Positions 1 to 9,019 of a stretch of 41,693 nt of DNA are shown here, in pieces. The translations under genes and the position numbers were made by a program. The stretch lies in NCBI GenBank assembly GCA_009693175.1, contig SHXT01000012.1, forward strand, positions 1 through 41,693, written 5' to 3'. How positions within the stretch are numbered: the first letter of the stretch is position 1; every line of letters starts with the position of its first letter. Under the pieces are notes generated by a model. It was not told the DNA's origin. It searched no databases and saw only the letters and a program-made list of their open reading frames with translations. The stretch comes from Candidatus Methylopumilus sp. (GTDB taxonomy: Bacteria; Pseudomonadota; Gammaproteobacteria; Burkholderiales; Methylophilaceae).

Positions 1-103
1 GCGCATTAAAGCTTCGATGTGTTAAAGCCATAATCATGAGCGATGGATCATTAAACGTGTAATAAATGATCCTACTTAATGAGGCTTGGCGCTCTTTATC
101 CAT
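1..103 (-). CDS. rnc: Ribonuclease III, N-terminal fragment (cut by window edge)
   Basis: RNase III cleaves double-stranded RNA in rRNA precursors and some mRNAs. Only the first 34 codons lie in the window. The translation begins [20 protein letters not shown] and continues with LTHRSFN, the typical N terminus of the endonuclease domain, just before the acidic signature motif that lies outside. The ATG shares one base with the lepB stop codon, so the two are translationally coupled. The lepA-lepB-rnc order is the usual one in Proteobacteria. The short fragment is recognised from the LTHRS motif together with the gene order. Confidence 0.88.
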   Translation of the reverse strand, partial: MDKERQASLSRIIYYTFNDPSLMIMALTHRSFNA

Positions 104-846
104 TAATGAATGAATGTACCAATGCGTTTAAATTTACCAAAATTCCACCAGATAAAAAATGCACGTCCCACAAGGTTATGTTCGGGTACAAATCCCCACA
201 CACGGCTATCGGCACTATTATCACGATTGTCGCCGAATGCCAAATAATGGCCTTGAGGCACTTCAAATTTAAAATCAGGCATTGGTAAATCATGAATCAA
301 AATAGAGTGATTAACATCGCCTAAAGCCTCTTTAAATTCTTTTGCTTCAATGTGATGAATTTCATTCATGAGATAAGGATACTTATCAATAAATGTTTGT
401 TCCATTTTTTTGCCATTAATAAAAAGTGTTTTACTTTTATATTCGATCACGTCTCCTGGAAGGCCTACCACACGCTTAATATAATCAATCGATGGTTTAG
501 GTGGATAATAAAACACGAACACATCGCCACGATGCGGTTCCGCCACGCTTATCATAGTGTTATTTAAAATAGGTACACGAATGCCATAACTAAATTTATT
601 TACTAAAATAAAATCGCCTGCAAGAAGTGTTGGCATCATTGAACCTGAAGGAATTTTGAAAGGTTCAGCAATAAATGAACGGATAAAGAACACCAAAAAA
701 ATGACTGGGAAAAAACTTTTTGAATATTCAACCAAAATAGGATCTTTAGCGTTTGCTTTTCTTTTTTTGCTTAATACAAAAATATCAAGGAGCCAAATGG
801 AGCCTGTAATAGACAAAACAATAACCATGATTAAAGCAAATATCAT
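103..846 (-). CDS. lepB: Signal peptidase I
   Basis: This inner-membrane serine protease removes signal peptides from exported preproteins. The protein has 247 residues with two N-terminal hydrophobic segments (about 3-25 and 45-60). The periplasmic catalytic domain follows. The catalytic serine is Ser69 in the PSGSMMPT box and the general base is Lys124 in [11 protein letters not shown]. The conserved [11 protein letters not shown] box follows near residue 207. Length and motif order match the family. The start overlaps the lepA stop by four bases (ATGA), which indicates coupled translation. It is the second-to-last gene seen of the rpoE-to-rnc block. Substrates predicted in this window include PstS, the phosphate porin, RseB and MucD. 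Confidence 0.96.
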   Translation of the reverse strand: MIFALIMVIVLSITGSIWLLDIFVLSKKRKANAKDPILVEYSKSFFPVIFLVFFIRSFIAEPFKIPSGSMMPTLLAGDFILVNKFSYGIRVPILNNTMISVAEPHRGDVFVFYYPPKPSIDYIKRVVGLPGDVIEYKSKTLFINGKKMEQTFIDKYPYLMNEIHHIEAKEFKEALGDVNHSILIHDLPMPDFKFEVPQGHYLAFGDNRDNSADSRVWGFVPEHNLVGRAFFIWWNFGKFKRIGTFIH

Positions 847-2636
847 TTCTCTTCTACCCTTAAAATTGCAAGGAACGCTTCTTGAGGAATTTCAACATTG
901 CCTACTTGCTTCATGCGCTTCTTACCCTCTTTTTGTTTTTCTAATAATTTTTTCTTACGCGTAATATCACCACCATAACATTTTGCTAACACATTCTTTC
1001 GCAGTGCTTTCACTGTTTCTCTTGCAATAATATTAGCCCCAATAGACGCCTGGATGGCAACATCAAACATTTGTCTTGGAATGAGTTCGCGCATTTTAGC
1101 TGCGACTTCACGTCCACGATAAACACTGTTAGATCGATGCACAATTAAAGACAACGCGTCAACACGATCACCATTGACCATGATATCAAGCTTCACGAGA
1201 TCAGCCGCTCTAAATTCTAAAAATTCATAGTCCATCGAAGCGTAACCTTTAGAGATCGATTTTAATCGATCAAAGAAATCGAGCACCACTTCATTTAACG
1301 GCATCTCATAAGTCAACATGACTTGACGGCCTAGATATTGCATATTTTTTTGAATGCCGCGCTTACCATTACATAAGGTCATAACAGGGCCAACATAATC
1401 CTGTGGCATCAATAAATTAATTTGAATAATTGGTTCACGAATTTCTTCAACACGCGAAGGTTCTGGAAGTTTAGATGGGTTTTCAATTTGTACTACTTCA
1501 CCATCTTTTTTTAAAAGTTCATACACAACAGTTGGCGCTGTGGTAATAAGATCCATATCGTATTCGCGCTCTAAACGCTCTTGCACAATATCCATATGAA
1601 GAAGACCTAGGAAGCCACAGCGGAAGCCAAAACCTAAAGCTGTAGAATTTTCAGGTTCAAAACGTAATGACGAATCATTTAAACTTAATTTTTCTAGTGC
1701 AGTTCGTAAAGCTTCAAATTGATTTGATTCAACAGGATAAAGTCCTGCAAACACTTGTGGTTGCACTTCTTTAAAGCCACCCAAGGGCTCAGAAGCAGGT
1801 CGATCTGTGGTGGTCACCGTATCCCCCACTTTTGCACTTGCTAATTCTTTAATGCCGGCAATGATAAAGCCTACCTCGCCTGCGGAGAGCGATTCTTTAC
1901 TTCTCGACTTTGGCGTAAATACACCGACTTGTTCACATAAGTATTGATCAGCGGTGGCCATCAGTTTAATTTTGTCTTTAGGTTTTAGAATTCCATCAAC
2001 CACACGCACTAAAATCACTACACCCATGTAGTTATCAAACCATGCATCAATGATGAGCGCCTTTAATGGTTTTGTTGCATCGCCTCTTGGCGGCGGCACT
2101 TTTGATACGATCATTTCTAAAACATCACGCACACCCTCACCTGTTTTGGCTGAACAACGAATTGCATCCGTTGCATCAATACCAATCACATCGCCAATTT
2201 CCTCAATCACACGATCGGGATCAGCTGAAGGTAAATCAATTTTATTTAATACAGGCGTGACTTCAACGCCTTGATCAATCGCGGTGTAACAATTAGCAAC
2301 CGTTTGTGCTTCAACACCTTGACTTGCATCGACAACAAGAAGTGCGCCCTCACATGCAGCAAGTGATCGACTTACTTCATAAGTGAAGTCAACATGTCCT
2401 GGCGTATCAATAAGGTTTAAGTTGTAAATTTCTCCATCTAGGGCTTTGTATTGAAGTGCTGCGGTTTGTGCTTTGATGGTAATACCACGTTCACGTTCAA
2501 GGTCCATCGAATCTAAAACTTGCGCTTCCATCTCACGATCGGATAAGCCACCACAGAATTGAATAATACGGTCTGCCAAGGTCGACTTGCCGTGATCAAT
2601 ATGAGCAATGATTGAAAAGTTTCTAATGTTATTCAT
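843..2636 (-). CDS. lepA: Elongation factor 4 (LepA), ribosome-associated GTPase
   Basis: EF4 is a translational GTPase that binds ribosomes and is thought to assist stalled or stressed translation and 30S assembly. The 597-residue length equals the family norm. G-domain motifs are clear: [10 protein letters not shown] (P loop), RERGITIK (switch I), DTPGHVDF and NKIDLPSAD. The C-terminal LepA-specific domain ends with basic stretches ([18 protein letters not shown]). The gene sits between mucD, 57 bases upstream, and lepB, with which it overlaps by four bases. The linkage to lepB is almost universal. No anomaly was seen. Confidence 0.97.
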   Translation of the reverse strand: MNNIRNFSIIAHIDHGKSTLADRIIQFCGGLSDREMEAQVLDSMDLERERGITIKAQTAALQYKALDGEIYNLNLIDTPGHVDFTYEVSRSLAACEGALLVVDASQGVEAQTVANCYTAIDQGVEVTPVLNKIDLPSADPDRVIEEIGDVIGIDATDAIRCSAKTGEGVRDVLEMIVSKVPPPRGDATKPLKALIIDAWFDNYMGVVILVRVVDGILKPKDKIKLMATADQYLCEQVGVFTPKSRSKESLSAGEVGFIIAGIKELASAKVGDTVTTTDRPASEPLGGFKEVQPQVFAGLYPVESNQFEALRTALEKLSLNDSSLRFEPENSTALGFGFRCGFLGLLHMDIVQERLEREYDMDLITTAPTVVYELLKKDGEVVQIENPSKLPEPSRVEEIREPIIQINLLMPQDYVGPVMTLCNGKRGIQKNMQYLGRQVMLTYEMPLNEVVLDFFDRLKSISKGYASMDYEFLEFRAADLVKLDIMVNGDRVDALSLIVHRSNSVYRGREVAAKMRELIPRQMFDVAIQASIGANIIARETVKALRKNVLAKCYGGDITRKKKLLEKQKEGKKRMKQVGNVEIPQEAFLAILRVEEK

Positions 2637-2693
2637 TGAATAAAATAAGGATGCCTTTAGAGCGTAATAACAAAGCTTTTAAACTAGCTGATT

Positions 2694-4112
2694 TTATCGA
2701 TCACTCGAGATCTTGACGGGCACATAGAGTGTCTCGTCATTTCTTAAAATAAGTACGGCCACGGTCTTTCCATTAGGAATTGTTGCAACATCTTTTGCAA
2801 AAGCTTCTGCACTTTCAACTTCGCTATTATTGAGCGCTAATATAATATCGCCTCGTCGAATACCTGCTGTTGCTGCAGAGCCTTGAGCATCTATAACAAG
2901 CAGTCCTTTTTTACCGTTTAATTTTTTCCGTTGTTGTGGAGGTGCTTCTTTTAAAACAAGTCCCATACGATTTACTTCCGCTTTTTCAGGTGACTTACTT
3001 GCAACCACTTCAGCTTGATCAGATGGCATTTCACCTACTGTTAAGCTAAGTGTTTTTATGCTGCCCTTTCTAAAAACTTCAGCTACTACGGTTTTACCTG
3101 GCTTAGTATTCCCAACTGCCTTGGGCAAATCAGCGGAGACTTCAATCGATTTACCATCAAATTTGGTAATGACATCTCCGGGAAGAAGCCCACCTTTTTC
3201 TGCAGGTGCACCTTTTTCAATGCCTGCCACCAAAGCACCATTGGTATGCTTCATGCCAAAAGATTCAGATAGTTCTTTAGTGACTTCTTGAATCGCAATA
3301 CCTAGCCAACCACGGATCACTTTACCATTTGTTTTAAGTTGATTCACAACATCCATCGCTACATTAATCGGGATTGCAAATGACAAGCCCATATAGCCAC
3401 CCGTACGGCTATAAATTTGTGAATTGATACCAATCACCTCACCTTTTAAATTAAATAAGGGTCCGCCGGAATTGCCTGGATTAATTGCAACATCCGTTTG
3501 AATAAAAGGCACAAAATTTTCTTGGGGTAGTGCGCGACCTTTAGCGCTCACAATACCTACTGTCATAGTATTTTCTAAACCAAATGGCGCACCAATGGCT
3601 GCTACCCATTCACCTACCTTAATAATCTCAGGGTTACCCACGGTTACCTTCGGCAAATTATTCGCATTCACTTTTAAAAGTGCAACGTCTGTTCTTAAAT
3701 CAAAGCCTACAACTTTTGCTTTAAATTCACGCTTATCATTGAGCTTGACGTCCACCTCATCCGCATCTTTCACAACATGCGCATTAGTTAAAATATAACC
3801 ATCGGCTGCAATGATAAAACCCGATCCTGTGGCATACACTTGTTTATCAGGCGCTTGTGGCTGACCTCGGTTATTGTTAGGTGGCATATTAGGCATAGGA
3901 ATACCAAAACGCCTAAAGAATTCTTGCATCTGCTCATCCTCAGGCGACATTTGCGCCATCGTGTTAGCACGATTTTTTTGAACCGAAGTGATATTGACGA
4001 CCATTGGACTTTGTTTTTCAGCTAAGTCTGTAAAGTCAGGAAGTTCCTTTGCAATTAATCCAGTTAGTAAAAGTAGCTGAAATATACACACATAAAAAAG
4101 ACGTCTTAACAT
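2694..4112 (-). CDS. mucD: Periplasmic serine endoprotease, DegP/MucD type
   Basis: An HtrA-family protease and chaperone that degrades misfolded envelope proteins and dampens the sigmaE response. The 472-residue protein starts with a hydrophobic signal sequence (about 1-21). The trypsin-like domain carries the triad His112 (ILTNAHVV), Asp142 (RTDVALL) and Ser215 (GNSGGPL). Two PDZ domains follow (about 260-360 and 380-465). A methionine- and proline-rich loop at about 52-80 precedes the catalytic core. An AGGGA ribosome site lies nine bases before the ATG. Its position directly after rpoE-rseA-rseB-rseC is the classic place for mucD in Pseudomonas and in betaproteobacteria, which is why I use mucD rather than degP. 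Confidence 0.94.
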   Translation of the reverse strand: MLRRLFYVCIFQLLLLTGLIAKELPDFTDLAEKQSPMVVNITSVQKNRANTMAQMSPEDEQMQEFFRRFGIPMPNMPPNNNRGQPQAPDKQVYATGSGFIIAADGYILTNAHVVKDADEVDVKLNDKREFKAKVVGFDLRTDVALLKVNANNLPKVTVGNPEIIKVGEWVAAIGAPFGLENTMTVGIVSAKGRALPQENFVPFIQTDVAINPGNSGGPLFNLKGEVIGINSQIYSRTGGYMGLSFAIPINVAMDVVNQLKTNGKVIRGWLGIAIQEVTKELSESFGMKHTNGALVAGIEKGAPAEKGGLLPGDVITKFDGKSIEVSADLPKAVGNTKPGKTVVAEVFRKGSIKTLSLTVGEMPSDQAEVVASKSPEKAEVNRMGLVLKEAPPQQRKKLNGKKGLLVIDAQGSAATAGIRRGDIILALNNSEVESAEAFAKDVATIPNGKTVAVLILRNDETLYVPVKISSDR

Positions 4113-4132
4113 AACTAATATTCCCTTAATGA

Positions 4133-4567
4133 TTATTTAAAACGAATGAGTTGTGCTTTATTGTAAAACATTTGCATCTTCTCATTCACAACACGCTTGA
4201 TCAAGAAAACACCTAAACATAAACCTATCATCGCACCCATGAATACATAAAATTCACTTGTTGCTTGACTTATGTAACCAGCAATCAGCATGCCAATAAA
4301 CATTGTCAATAATGGCACGCCATAAAGCATGAGAGAGCCCTTTAGTATCAGTGTTTCATCAATCCCTAAGATGACCATATCACCTAATTTTGCATTCAAA
4401 TTATTTCTCGTTTCAATTTGTCCTGATTGATGTGAAAAAATTTTTCCCCAGATAGAGTTGCCACAACCTCTCACTTGGCCACATAATCCGCATGGCTTGC
4501 TTCTGACCACTTCAAGTGTGACAAGTTTTTTTGAAGCTTTAATGACAATCGCTTGCTCCTCAATCAT
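4133..4567 (-). CDS. rseC: SoxR-reducing / sigmaE regulatory protein RseC (MucC)
   Basis: RseC/MucC is a small inner-membrane protein encoded in sigmaE operons. In E. coli it also belongs to the SoxR-reducing system. The protein has 144 residues with a cysteine cluster near residues 26-36 (KPCGLCGQVRGCGNS), which could bind an iron-sulfur cluster. Two membrane segments follow (about 77-95 and 102-122). The start overlaps the rseB stop by four bases (ATGA). Identification rests on the cysteine pattern, the two central helices and the operon position. Its exact biochemical role is unsettled in the family. Confidence 0.88.
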   Translation of the reverse strand: MIEEQAIVIKASKKLVTLEVVRSKPCGLCGQVRGCGNSIWGKIFSHQSGQIETRNNLNAKLGDMVILGIDETLILKGSLMLYGVPLLTMFIGMLIAGYISQATSEFYVFMGAMIGLCLGVFLIKRVVNEKMQMFYNKAQLIRFK

Positions 4568-5523
4568 TGATGTTCCTTAAGATCATGAATCGAATTTGAA
4601 ATTTTTTGAATGGTGACTAGCGGCACTTCGCCTACCACCATAACTTGATGACCCTTCAATACTTTTGCATAAATATTAGATGAGCCCACTTGCGTCTGTC
4701 CTACTTTAGATTTCTGTCCTTTAGAAATCGGATTAATAAATAACGATACAAAAGAAAGTCCATCTGAAAACACCCATTGATGAACAAGCTGGGGTTGATT
4801 TCCTATGGTGCGCGTCACATGACTTACTTCCTTATAGCCTGAAGGTAAATTAGTCAGCGTGCAATATTTTTCATTGGATACTTTGTCATTAGGCTCTTCG
4901 TCCATAATATATTTTTTATGTGTGTCGACGTTTGGCTTAAACCAATTAAGATCTTGCGTATTCAGGAGTGAAACTTGATTAAAGCTTGCCTGCTCAATCA
5001 CTTTTTGATTTTGATCGAAGATCATCATCTTTAATACCAAACTAAATTCTTTATCAAGCCATAACTTATAAAAATAACGATATTCATCACGTGGATCAAG
5101 GTAAACAATCTGTGCTCCACGTCCACCAATCCGATCCTGATCACCAAATCTTAATCTGTACGAAAGTTTCACGCTCTCAATATTCATTGGCAAAATTGCT
5201 GGGAAAAGATTCCGCCCATGTCTTTTTTGAATGAGCACATTTTCATGGTTCGAATTAAATTGCACCACATTGTTGCCGCGTGAAAGAAATTCACGAGGTG
5301 GTCCATCTAAAGTGATGATACGGGCAAACTCTTCCGAGCCATTATTAAAATGTGTGATTTCAATTGAACGAACGTCGTGATAGTTTTGGTATAAAAAAAT
5401 ACCTTTATAATTTAATTTTCGTGCGGCTTGCGATGCCTTATCAATTTGTAACCAAGGGTCATCTAGGGCATAAGCACTTAAACTTAAAGAAACATATAAG
5501 AGACTAATCAGCAATCGATACAT
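4564..5523 (-). CDS. rseB: Periplasmic sigmaE regulator RseB (MucB)
   Basis: RseB/MucB binds the periplasmic part of the anti-sigma factor RseA and protects it from proteolysis until mislocalised lipopolysaccharide or lipoprotein is sensed. I place the start at the ATG giving MYRLLISLLYVSLSLSAYA, a clean signal peptide with a likely AYA cleavage site, ten bases after the rseA stop. The frame stays open 14 codons further upstream, but that start would overlap rseA and spoil the signal peptide. The mature protein is about 300 residues: an N-terminal lipoprotein-fold domain (LNYKGIFLYQ, RIITLDGPPREF) and a C-terminal domain (LPSGYKEVSHVTR, HQWVFSDGLSFVSLFI). It overlaps rseC by four bases. Confidence 0.92.
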   Translation of the reverse strand: MYRLLISLLYVSLSLSAYALDDPWLQIDKASQAARKLNYKGIFLYQNYHDVRSIEITHFNNGSEEFARIITLDGPPREFLSRGNNVVQFNSNHENVLIQKRHGRNLFPAILPMNIESVKLSYRLRFGDQDRIGGRGAQIVYLDPRDEYRYFYKLWLDKEFSLVLKMMIFDQNQKVIEQASFNQVSLLNTQDLNWFKPNVDTHKKYIMDEEPNDKVSNEKYCTLTNLPSGYKEVSHVTRTIGNQPQLVHQWVFSDGLSFVSLFINPISKGQKSKVGQTQVGSSNIYAKVLKGHQVMVVGEVPLVTIQKISNSIHDLKEHQ

Positions 5524-5533
5524 AAAATAAAAC

Positions 5534-5989
5534 TTAACGCTGATCTGCCTCGGAGTAATAAGCAATATTTGAAGGGGCTAACAGTTGGTGTGCTTTGATG
5601 AAGTCCGCTGGAATCTCTTCTGCAATCTCCACTGAATCAGATGGCTTTAGATAGTTGTGATTCATAGTGACCGTTGCGATTAAAATAATTGCAATAAAAG
5701 ATGCTGCCATCGGCCATGATATGAAGGGTATATATGGAAGCGCCATCGTGGACGCAGCTTTTGATGGCTTAATAAACTGAAGTTGGATTGGCTCTTTATC
5801 GATCGCATCTAAAATAGATTTTGATGAGAATGTCGCATCGGAGAGTTCGTTGCGCATGGAGTCGCGAATGAGCTGATATGTTTCAAAGCGCGCGCGCAAA
5901 CCCCTATCTCTTGTAATCGCTGACACCGTCTGATCCATGCTCTGTAGATCAAGTTCATCATCAAGTAGAGTTGAAATTTTTTCTGTCAT
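5534..5989 (-). CDS. rseA: Anti-sigmaE factor RseA (MucA)
   Basis: RseA/MucA is a single-pass inner-membrane protein that holds RpoE inactive until it is cut by regulated proteolysis. The protein has 151 residues. The cytoplasmic N terminus begins MTEKISTLLDDELD, the usual opening of this family, with the FETYQLIRDSMRNE helix near residue 35. One membrane segment lies at about 91-110 (SWPMAASFIAIILIATVTM). A short periplasmic tail of about 40 residues follows. It lies 21 bases after rpoE and just before rseB, as in other proteobacteria. The proteases that would cut it (DegS, RseP) are not in this window. Confidence 0.92.
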   Translation of the reverse strand: MTEKISTLLDDELDLQSMDQTVSAITRDRGLRARFETYQLIRDSMRNELSDATFSSKSILDAIDKEPIQLQFIKPSKAASTMALPYIPFISWPMAASFIAIILIATVTMNHNYLKPSDSVEIAEEIPADFIKAHQLLAPSNIAYYSEADQR

Positions 5990-6010
5990 ATTCTTTTCCT
6001 TAAGTAAAAT

Positions 6011-6730
6011 TTACCAACGTTTATTATTATGTTTTGACAAAAGCGGTTTTAATTTTTCTGCAATCGTTTCACGAGCTCTAAATATGCGAGAACGCACAGT
6101 ACCAATAGGGCATTCCATCATCTCTGCAATCTCTTCATAGCTTAAGCCTTCAATTTCTCGAAGCGTGATAGCCACTTTTAATTCTTCTGGTAAGGATTCA
6201 ATCGCTGCATTCACAGTCTCACCAATTTCTTTAGTAAGTAATGTCGTCTCTGGATTTTCAACCTCAATGACTTGGTGCGTTTGCTCGAACTCACCATCTT
6301 CATTTTCAAATTCAGTCATCGTACGCGGGCGTTTACTCATCGCGACCAAATGATTTTTTGCTGTATTAATGCCGATACGATAAAGCCAGGTATAAAAGGC
6401 GCTGTCTCCTCTAAAGTTAGGAAGTGCGCGATAAGCTTTAATAAAGGTCTCTTGCACAATATCTTCAATTTCGGTTTGATCACGCACCATGCGCGTTAAG
6501 ATGCGGCCAAGTTTACGGTGGTATTTTTCAACTAAAAGGCCAAATGCTTTTTTGTCACCTTGCTGCGCACTTTCAACCAAAACTTGATCAAGCGCACGAT
6601 TTGGATTTTCTATTTTTTCACTCACAACGGTTGCCAGTGTAGGTTCAACATGCTTCGAAGTATACACGGCGAACTTATCTTCAACGAGTGATAATTTGGT
6701 TTGTTCTATGTTATTGTTTAGTCTTGGCAT
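6011..6730 (-). CDS. rpoE: RNA polymerase sigma factor RpoE (AlgU), extracytoplasmic stress
   Basis: This ECF sigma factor directs the envelope-stress regulon. Region 2 is seen at about residues 60-125 (GDKKAFGLLVEKYHRKLGRI, DIVQETFIKAYRAL, FYTWLYRIGINTAKNH). Region 4 is at about 175-230 (LREIEGLSYEEIAEMM, GTVRSRIFRARE). From the first ATG the protein has 239 residues, about 45 more than typical RpoE. The usual opening, DQVLVE-x-AQQGDKKAF, starts only at residue 48. A GTG at 6625 would give a 204-residue protein starting (M)SEKIENPNRALDQVLVE, very like E. coli RpoE. Neither start has a strong ribosome site, so the start is unresolved. The operon continues with rseA, rseB, rseC and mucD. Confidence 0.94.
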   Translation of the reverse strand: MPRLNNNIEQTKLSLVEDKFAVYTSKHVEPTLATVVSEKIENPNRALDQVLVESAQQGDKKAFGLLVEKYHRKLGRILTRMVRDQTEIEDIVQETFIKAYRALPNFRGDSAFYTWLYRIGINTAKNHLVAMSKRPRTMTEFENEDGEFEQTHQVIEVENPETTLLTKEIGETVNAAIESLPEELKVAITLREIEGLSYEEIAEMMECPIGTVRSRIFRARETIAEKLKPLLSKHNNKRW

Positions 6731-6786
6731 CGTTTTTTTATTTTAAATTCATTCTTTAAAAAAAACATAAACATACTTTATATAGT

Positions 6787-6814
6787 TCTAGACGTATTCG
6801 ATCTTAATTAGTTC
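6787..6814 (-). promoter_or_regulatory. Predicted sigmaE-type promoter of the rpoE operon
   Basis: Reading the minus strand, GAACTA (6814-6809) is followed after 16 bases by TCTAGA (6792-6787). This fits the known RpoE promoter pattern GAACTT, about 16 bases, TCTGA/TCTAA. It lies 57 bases upstream of the rpoE ATG, inside the 100-base region shared with the divergent gene nadB. It would make the operon autoregulated, as in E. coli and Pseudomonas. This is pattern recognition only. Confidence 0.6.
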
Positions 6815-6830
6815 ATGAAAAATACCAAAA

Positions 6831-8459
6831 ATGCTACGTTGTGATGTCCTCATTATTGGAAGCGGACTTGCGGGGCTCACCTCAGCTTTAAGGCTTGCCG
6901 ATCTCAGGAAGGTGCTCATTGTAAGTAAGCGAGAGCTCTTAGATAGTTCAAGCCAATGGGCGCAAGGTGGAATTGCTGCTGTCATGTCGGATGAAGACTC
7001 TGTTGAGAGTCATGTGAAAGATACCGAGTTCGTCGGTGGTGGTTTGTGTGACCATGAGGTAGCCACTTTTGTAGCTTCCCATAGTCGAGATGCCATTCAG
7101 TGGTTAATCGATTTAGATGTGCCGTTTAGCCGAGATGAAAAATCTAAGGCATTCCATCTTACAAAAGAAGGTGGGCACAGTCATCGTCGTGTTGTCCATG
7201 CAAAAGATGCAACAGGACAAGCCATTCAAAAAAATTTAAGTGAGCGTGTCAAATCTCATCCCAATATTACTCTTTTAGAAAATCATATCGCGGTCGATCT
7301 CATCACTGAAAAAAAGTCACTTAAAGTAGAGAAGATTAAATCTAATCGATGCTTAGGCGCTTATGTACTGAACAATCAAACTGGTAAAGTGATCACCATC
7401 GAGTCTCAAGAAACTATTCTGGCCGCAGGTGGTGTAAGTAAAGTTTATCTCTACACAACCAATCCTGATGTGAGCACAGGTGATGGTGTTGCGATGGCAT
7501 GGCGCGCGGGTTGTCGAGTAGCCAACATGGAATTTATTCAGTTTCATCCGACCTGTCTTTATCACCCTAAAGCGAAATCTTTTTTAATTTCAGAAATTGT
7601 GCGTGGTGAAGGAGGTCTTTTAAAATTACCAGATGGCACACGCTTTATGGATCAGTATGATCCTAGAGCAGAATTAGCCTCACGCGATATTGTGGCGCGC
7701 GCCATTGACTTTGAAATGAAGAAACGTGGTATTGATTGTGTGTACTTAGATATTTCACATAAACCCTCTCAGTTTATTCAATCGCAATTCCCTAACATCT
7801 TTGCTCGCTGTTTAGAGCTTGGTATTGATATGACTAAAGAACCCATTCCTGTCGTGCCTGCAGCCCACTATAGTTGTGGGGGTGTCATGACTAATTTATC
7901 TGGTCAAACTGATTTAGCACATCTTTATGCAGTTGGCGAAAATGCTTACACAGGACTTCACGGCGCAAACCGTTTAGCGAGTAACTCTCTCCTTGAGTGT
8001 TTAGTCTTTGGTGATGCTGTAGCGCATCATATACTTCAATCGCCTTTAGATAAAAAAACATTTGATCTCCCTCGCTGGGATGAGAGTCGTGTTACAGACG
8101 CCGATGAAGAAATTTTAATTACGCACACATGGAATGAATTAAGACGCTTTATGTGGAACTACGTTGGTATTGTTCGCACCAATAAACGTTTATCACGCGC
8201 GCTCCATCGTATTCATATGCTTCGTGATGAGGTGCATGAGTTTTATACTAACTTTAAAGTGAGCCATAACTTAATTGAGCTACGTAATCTTTTACAAGTG
8301 GCGGAATTGATTGTAGCGTCTGCAATCCATAGACATGAAAGCCGTGGACTTCATTTTAGTCGCGACTATCCAAAGCAACTTAAAACGGCAGAGCCTACAA
8401 TACTCACACCGTCTAATTTTTACAGTCTCCTCGATCATGATCACGGTCATACAAAATAA
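6831..8459 (+). CDS. nadB: L-aspartate oxidase
   Basis: NadB oxidises L-aspartate to iminoaspartate with FAD, the first step of de novo NAD synthesis in the cytoplasm. The 542 residues match the family length. Seen motifs are the FAD-binding GSGLAGLTSA (residues 10-19), SSQWAQGGIAA, GGHSHRRVVHAKDATG, FHPTCLYHP, SEIVRGEGG, the substrate region PAAHYSCGGV, and GLHGANRLASNSLLE. The helical C terminus is present. The gene is divergent from rpoE, an arrangement also found in E. coli. nadA and nadC are not in the window. Confidence 0.96.
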   Translation: MLRCDVLIIGSGLAGLTSALRLADLRKVLIVSKRELLDSSSQWAQGGIAAVMSDEDSVESHVKDTEFVGGGLCDHEVATFVASHSRDAIQWLIDLDVPFSRDEKSKAFHLTKEGGHSHRRVVHAKDATGQAIQKNLSERVKSHPNITLLENHIAVDLITEKKSLKVEKIKSNRCLGAYVLNNQTGKVITIESQETILAAGGVSKVYLYTTNPDVSTGDGVAMAWRAGCRVANMEFIQFHPTCLYHPKAKSFLISEIVRGEGGLLKLPDGTRFMDQYDPRAELASRDIVARAIDFEMKKRGIDCVYLDISHKPSQFIQSQFPNIFARCLELGIDMTKEPIPVVPAAHYSCGGVMTNLSGQTDLAHLYAVGENAYTGLHGANRLASNSLLECLVFGDAVAHHILQSPLDKKTFDLPRWDESRVTDADEEILITHTWNELRRFMWNYVGIVRTNKRLSRALHRIHMLRDEVHEFYTNFKVSHNLIELRNLLQVAELIVASAIHRHESRGLHFSRDYPKQLKTAEPTILTPSNFYSLLDHDHGHTK

Positions 8460-8536
8460 TTAAAAAATACTTAGCGTATGACTTTTATTCTCTATAAAAT
8501 ATTTCAAACTAAAATTTATACAAAAAGGATATATAC

Positions 8537-9016
8537 ATGCAAGTCTCCATGAACAGTGTGGTCACCATGGCCTACGAGCTTAAAGATGCTGACGGCGTCG
8601 TTCTTGAGTCAAGTGATCAACCTGTGGCCTACCTTCATGGTGGCTATGACAATATTTTTCCAAAGGTAGAAGAAGCTATGCACGGAAAAAATATTGGTGA
8701 CACGATTGAGATCGCATTAGAACCTGCAGATGCTTTTGGCGAATACGATGCGGAATTAGTACAAATTGAACCAGCGTCTGCATTCCCTAAAGAAAATTTA
8801 AAAGAGGGTGCGCAGTTTGAAGGTGAAGATGAAACCGGTGAAGTTATTTTATATACCGTCACGAATGTCGCTGACGGAAAAGTAGTTGTGGATGGGAATC
8901 ATCCATGGGCAGGTCAACGTATTATCTTTAAAGCTATGATTAAAAACGTACGCTCTGCAAATCAAGAAGAGATGACACATCAACACGTTCACGGTGAAGG
9001 TGGTCACCACCACTAA
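8537..9016 (+). CDS. slyD: FKBP-type peptidyl-prolyl isomerase, SlyD-like
   Basis: SlyD proteins are two-domain cytoplasmic FKBP prolyl isomerases and chaperones. Many deliver nickel through a histidine-rich tail. This 159-residue protein has the split FKBP domain (VTMAYELKDADGVVLESS, YLHGGYDNIFPKVEEAM) with the insert-in-flap chaperone domain between about 70 and 125. A short tail ends HQHVHGEGGHHH, which could bind metal but is shorter and lacks the cysteines of E. coli SlyD. A strong AAGGA site lies seven bases before the ATG. It ends three bases before the convergent suhB stop. Confidence 0.9.
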   Translation: MQVSMNSVVTMAYELKDADGVVLESSDQPVAYLHGGYDNIFPKVEEAMHGKNIGDTIEIALEPADAFGEYDAELVQIEPASAFPKENLKEGAQFEGEDETGEVILYTVTNVADGKVVVDGNHPWAGQRIIFKAMIKNVRSANQEEMTHQHVHGEGGHHH

Positions 9017-9019
9017 GCA

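Noticed and set aside
2050-2274. Plus-strand open frames opposite lepA and similar ones opposite other large genes
   Set aside because: They lie antisense within well-identified genes, lack ribosome sites and have no recognisable domains.
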